Part shown: piece after piece, positions 14,614 through 16,845 of the stretch
Layout: every line of letters starts with the position of its first letter
How positions within the stretch are numbered: the first letter of the stretch is position 1
From: an uncultured Lachnospiraceae bacterium
Lineage (GTDB): Bacteria > Bacillota_A > Clostridia > Lachnospirales > Lachnospiraceae
Direction of reading: 5' to 3'
Assembly: GCA_947175285.1 (NCBI GenBank)
Contig: CAMWMM010000040.1
Span: 1 to 16,845 of the forward strand
Length of the DNA: 16,845 nt
Program-made: the position numbers and the translations under genes
The notes under the pieces: generated by a model
Told to the model about the DNA's origin: nothing
The model's database searches: none
The model's input: only the letters and a program-made list of their open reading frames with translations

Positions 14614-15099
14614 TTGGCAATAGAATTATATGAAGTTAATCCAAAATATATAGATTATCTTATTCCTTATGCACCTCATTTGTTTCAAAATAAACAATTA
14701 GGGCAGTTTAATGAAAGAAAATATATTGGTGTTATTTTATATGTCAATAATATGAAGTATTTTGCACCATTATCCTCTTTTAAGCCAAAGCATGAAAAAA
14801 TGAAAAATGGGCTTGATTTTATAAAGATAGGGAATTATGCGGTAATTAATATTAATAATATGATTCCGGTTCCTGATAGGGAATATACATATGTAGATAT
14901 TCCTAAGGTTAGGAATCCACAATATAGGAAACTTTTGATGACAGAATACCGTATTATCAGAAAGCTGCAAGATAAAATAAAACATAATGCAAAAGAAGTT
15001 TATAAACATAAAATAGAAGAAGGAAATGCAACGGCTCTAGCAAAAAGATGTAACGATTTTATGTTGTTAGAAGAAAAGTGCAGACAATTTAAGCAGTAA
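14614..15099 (+). CDS. toxN: ToxN/AbiQ-family type III toxin endoribonuclease
   Basis: Endoribonuclease toxin, 161 aa (ToxN 171, AbiQ 182). Family features: N-terminal ELYEVNPKYIDYL, then RKYIGVIL (35-42), the core YFAPLSSFKPKH (49-60) holding the Ser and Lys residues of the active site, INNMIPVPD (80-88), and the helical YRKLLMTEYRIIRKLQDKI. It starts at TTG 14614, 9 nt after AGGAG (14600-14604); the next residues AIELYEV fit the family start. It is preceded directly by the antitoxin repeats and terminator. GC is about 28%, well below the 40-48% of flanking genes, a sign of horizontal transfer. Free toxin cleaves RNA and stops growth; phage infection that upsets antitoxin supply triggers it, giving abortive infection (family knowledge). 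Activity of this copy is inferred. Confidence 0.93.
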   Translation: MAIELYEVNPKYIDYLIPYAPHLFQNKQLGQFNERKYIGVILYVNNMKYFAPLSSFKPKHEKMKNGLDFIKIGNYAVININNMIPVPDREYTYVDIPKVRNPQYRKLLMTEYRIIRKLQDKIKHNAKEVYKHKIEEGNATALAKRCNDFMLLEEKCRQFKQ

Positions 15100-15115
15100 A
15101 ACTATTATTACTTTT

Positions 15116-15150
15116 GGCAGAGATAAACATTTCAAATAGTTGCCTTTTTT
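15116..15150 (+). terminator. Weak terminator after toxin
   Basis: GGCA (15116-15119) can pair with TGCC (15141-15144) immediately before TTTTTT (15145-15150), and AACTATT (15100-15106) can alternatively pair with AATAGTT (15135-15141). Both stems are short or poorly placed, so termination may be incomplete. Confidence 0.4.
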
Positions 15151-15166
15151 CATGATTTGGTATACT
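15140..15166 (+). promoter_or_regulatory. Candidate promoter of the SDR gene
   Basis: TTGCCT (15140-15145), a 15-nt spacer and TATACT (15161-15166). The spacer is shorter than ideal, but the -10 region and downstream bases are the same 21 bp as in the antitoxin promoter. It lies 72 nt before the SDR start codon. Confidence 0.55.
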
Positions 15167-15180
15167 ATATATAAGTTAAT
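15160..15180 (+). repeat. 21-bp direct repeat, right copy
   Basis: Exact copy of 14423-14443, placed just after the toxin gene and its weak terminator. Recombination between the two copies would remove the whole toxin-antitoxin module (737 bp) and leave one promoter in front of the SDR gene. Confidence 0.9.
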
Positions 15181-15237
15181 ATCTGACAGCAGAGCGGATT
15201 TTTACAGGATTATTTTTTCCTAAACAGGAGTCTGATT

Positions 15238-16137
15238 ATGAAAATACTCGTTATCGGCGGAACAAGATTTTTTGGAATTCATATGGTGCATGAACTGCTG
15301 CAAAAAGGGCATCAAGTAACGATTGCAACGCGGGGAAAGTCTCAGGATGTTTTTGGAGACAGCGTAGAAAGAATTATTCTGGAGCGCACAGACGCTGACA
15401 GTATGCGAAATGCTTTAGCGGATAAAACTTATGATGTTGTGATAGATAAGATAGCATACTGTTCTAATGATATCAAATATGCTCTGGATGTTATTCATTG
15501 TCATAAATATATCTATATGTCCACTACGGCAGTTTATCAGCCGAAACATATAAATACAAAAGAGGAAGAATTTGACGGCGCGGCGGAAGAGTTGATTTGG
15601 TGTAACAGGTCGGATTTCCCTTATGATAAAGTCAAGAGACAGGCGGAATACGCCCTGTGTCAGATATACAATGACAAAAACTGGATTGCCGTGAGATATC
15701 CATTCGTTATTGGAAAAGACGACTATACGAACCGTCTGTGGTTTTATGTGGAACATGCGGTAAAGTCGATTCCGATGCATATTGACAATTTGAATTGTCA
15801 GATGGGCTTTATCCGTTCTGATGAAGCGGGAAAATTTCTTGCTTTTCTGGCGGATAGAGAGAATGATAAGAACGTTGATATAAGAGCTATTAACGGCTGC
15901 AGTGCAGGAACGATTTCGTTAAAAGAAATCCTTGACTATGTGGAAAAAAGAACAGGCAAAAAAGCGGTTATTGACAGTACGGGAGAAGCTGCGCCTTATA
16001 ATGGAGAAGTGGAATATAGTATTAATACTGAGAAGGCAGAGAAATTAGGTTTTCAATTTTCCAATTTACATGACTGGATATACGAGCTTCTTGATTATTA
16101 CATAGATGATGTAATATCATCGCAAATTATTCAATGA
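15238..16137 (+). CDS. NAD-dependent epimerase/dehydratase family protein (extended SDR)
   Basis: Rossmann-fold oxidoreductase-type protein, 299 aa. The N-terminal nucleotide-binding loop is GGTRFFG (residues 7-13), preceded by the beta strand MKILVI. The catalytic pair Tyr129 and Lys133 lies in FPYDKVKRQAE, with the serine/threonine segment YMSTTAVYQP upstream, and the substrate domain carries AVRYPFVIGKDDYTNRLWFY. The order is that of extended SDRs such as NDP-sugar epimerases and dehydratases and the CSP41-like subgroup. The substrate is not evident, and no sugar-nucleotide pathway neighbours are present. CAGGAG lies 7 nt before the ATG. It has its own promoter in the right copy of the 21-bp repeat and a terminator after it, so it is probably a single-gene unit. 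Family is firm; function open. Confidence 0.88.
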   Translation: MKILVIGGTRFFGIHMVHELLQKGHQVTIATRGKSQDVFGDSVERIILERTDADSMRNALADKTYDVVIDKIAYCSNDIKYALDVIHCHKYIYMSTTAVYQPKHINTKEEEFDGAAEELIWCNRSDFPYDKVKRQAEYALCQIYNDKNWIAVRYPFVIGKDDYTNRLWFYVEHAVKSIPMHIDNLNCQMGFIRSDEAGKFLAFLADRENDKNVDIRAINGCSAGTISLKEILDYVEKRTGKKAVIDSTGEAAPYNGEVEYSINTEKAEKLGFQFSNLHDWIYELLDYYIDDVISSQIIQ

Positions 16138-16159
16138 AAATGATATGATAAATCCAACC

Positions 16160-16219
16160 AATGCCACAATCCAATATCCGTCTGAAAATATGATGAATAA
16201 AAGATTGTGGCATTTTTGT
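16160..16219 (+). terminator. Terminator after the SDR gene
   Basis: AATGCCACAATC (16160-16171) pairs perfectly with GATTGTGGCATT (16203-16214), 12 bp, across a 31-nt loop, and runs into TTTTTG then more T. The T-tract is on the + strand side only, so it ends the SDR transcript and not the convergent gene. Confidence 0.75.
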
Positions 16220-16224
16220 TTGTT

Positions 16225-16530
16225 TTAACCTGATACTGAGGGAAGGTTTCCTAAGTTATTACTTTCAGTGCCATCCGGCAGTGATTTCAAATATTCCGTA
16301 TCTTTCCTGTGGGCTATGCCGACGCCTTTAATTTCTCCGTCTCTTGCAAGGGCTACGCCTTCTTCTTTAGAAACGGTGGAGCCGTCGGATAATTGATAGC
16401 CGTTAATTCGTCCGCTGCTTTTGACAAGACCGACAATTTCTTTCGCATCGCTTTTCGGCTGCGGAATATCATCGAGTGTGTTCCGCGCAAGCGCTTCAGT
16501 GAGTGTATCTTTATCTATATCTTTCATCAT
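16225..16530 (-). CDS. DUF3892-type small protein
   Basis: Small protein of about 101 aa of unknown function. The C-terminal part, IVGLVKSSGRINGYQLSDGSTV through GVALARDGEIKGVGIAHRK to YLKSLPDG and NNLGNLP, matches the pattern of DUF3892 domains (short beta-rich segment ending in a NNL..LP motif), by memory rather than search. The N-terminal 30 residues are charged and probably flexible. Start: two adjacent ATG codons (16528-16530 and 16525-16527 on the minus strand) follow AAAAAGGAG at 5 and 8 nt; the longer is given, the shorter is equally possible. The open frame extends to 16572, but the extension lies upstream of the ribosome site. It is convergent with the SDR gene; no clear promoter could be assigned. 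Confidence 0.8.
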   Translation of the reverse strand: MMKDIDKDTLTEALARNTLDDIPQPKSDAKEIVGLVKSSGRINGYQLSDGSTVSKEEGVALARDGEIKGVGIAHRKDTEYLKSLPDGTESNNLGNLPSVSG

Positions 16531-16845
16531 TGATTCTCCTTTTTGATGGTAATTTAATTTATAGTGATGCAATTTATATTTTGTGTCAGAAAGAAAAATA
16601 TATACATGTAATGAGAAGCTTATGTGAAAATGGAGTGGGCGGTATTGCGATAATTAGAAAATGAATTTTAAATGATTTATACAGAATAAATATTGACAAA
16701 TAATCATATTTTCATTATGATAAAACTATCAGAGAAATTCTTAACAGTGTGTGTTTCGCACATTCAGACAGTTTCTGTCAGATTTTTATTTGAGAAAGAT
16801 AAAGAAGCATTGAATAATTCCTATAAAAGATATATTTTCAAGGAG
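16531..16845. other. Divergent intergenic region with leader hairpins, no gene seen
   Basis: This 315-nt stretch holds the ribosome site of the minus-strand DUF3892 gene, then AT-rich sequence with no convincing gene, then the promoter at 16693-16721. Its leader contains TGTG (16748-16751 region) facing CACA, and a GACAG/CTGTC hairpin (16767-16771 with 16775-16779) followed two bases later by TTTTT and ATTTG, a possible weak attenuator. A 17-codon ATG frame from 16610 has no ribosome site and is not called. The window ends with AAGGAG (16840-16845), the ribosome site of the next gene. Confidence 0.6.
16693..16721 (+). promoter_or_regulatory. Near-consensus housekeeping promoter for a gene beyond the window
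   Basis: TTGACA (16693-16698, perfect), a 17-nt spacer, TATGAT (16716-16721, one change). It points right. With the AAGGAG at 16840-16845 at the very end of the window, it gives a leader of at least 115 nt for a gene whose start codon lies outside. Confidence 0.85.

Noticed and set aside
16640..16656. Third sigma-28 promoter (TGCGATAA)
   Set aside because: No TAAA at the required distance upstream and the first C of CCGATA is missing.
16610..16663. 17-codon ATG frame in the right intergenic region
   Set aside because: No ribosome site and no similarity to anything recognisable.

Overview
The window looks like chromosome from a motile gut-type Clostridia, most likely Lachnospiraceae. The case rests on a moderately AT-rich genome with A/G-rich Shine-Dalgarno sites, a clostridial L-arabinose operon with a split transketolase, a methionine aminopeptidase carrying an N-terminal SEC-C zinc motif, a Lachnospiraceae-style flagellin, and sigma-28 (SigD) type promoters. 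The genus cannot be fixed from sequence alone.

Region 1 (1-11348) is a pentose operon on the + strand whose promoter lies left of the window. It encodes a lipoprotein sugar-binding protein, a double-domain ATPase and two permeases, in the order of the E. coli YtfQ-YtfR-YtfT-YjfF furanose transporter. These are followed by L-arabinose isomerase, an FGGY kinase in the ribulokinase position, L-ribulose-5-phosphate 4-epimerase, both halves of a transketolase and ribulose-phosphate 3-epimerase. Together they can import L-arabinose (or a related furanose), convert it to D-xylulose-5-P and feed it into the pentose phosphate pathway. RNA hairpins sit at three operon junctions (after the binding protein, before araA, before rpe) and probably set relative expression. 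A methionine aminopeptidase gene follows rpe, and a strong terminator at 12284-12330 closes the unit.

Region 2 (12333-14377) is a small motility island: a membrane-anchored coiled-coil protein of unknown function and a short flagellin. Each is preceded by a good match to a sigma-28 promoter (TAAA/TAAG, 14-15 nt, TCCGATAT).

Region 3 (14401-15180) is the most interesting part: a complete type III toxin-antitoxin module of the ToxIN/AbiQ kind. A promoter leads into three tandem 36-37 nt RNA repeats (14459-14567), each of which can fold as an H-type pseudoknot with compensatory base changes. Then come a perfect-palindrome terminator and a TTG-initiated, very AT-rich toxN/abiQ endoribonuclease gene. 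Such modules act as phage abortive-infection systems. The module is bracketed by an exact 21-bp direct repeat that includes the -10 promoter element, so one copy serves the antitoxin and the other the next gene. This suggests a cassette that inserted beside, or duplicated, an existing promoter.

Region 4 (15238-16845) holds an NAD-dependent epimerase/dehydratase-like SDR gene with its own terminator, a convergent minus-strand gene for a small DUF3892-type protein, and at the right edge a near-consensus housekeeping promoter with a leader and a ribosome binding site for a gene just outside the window.
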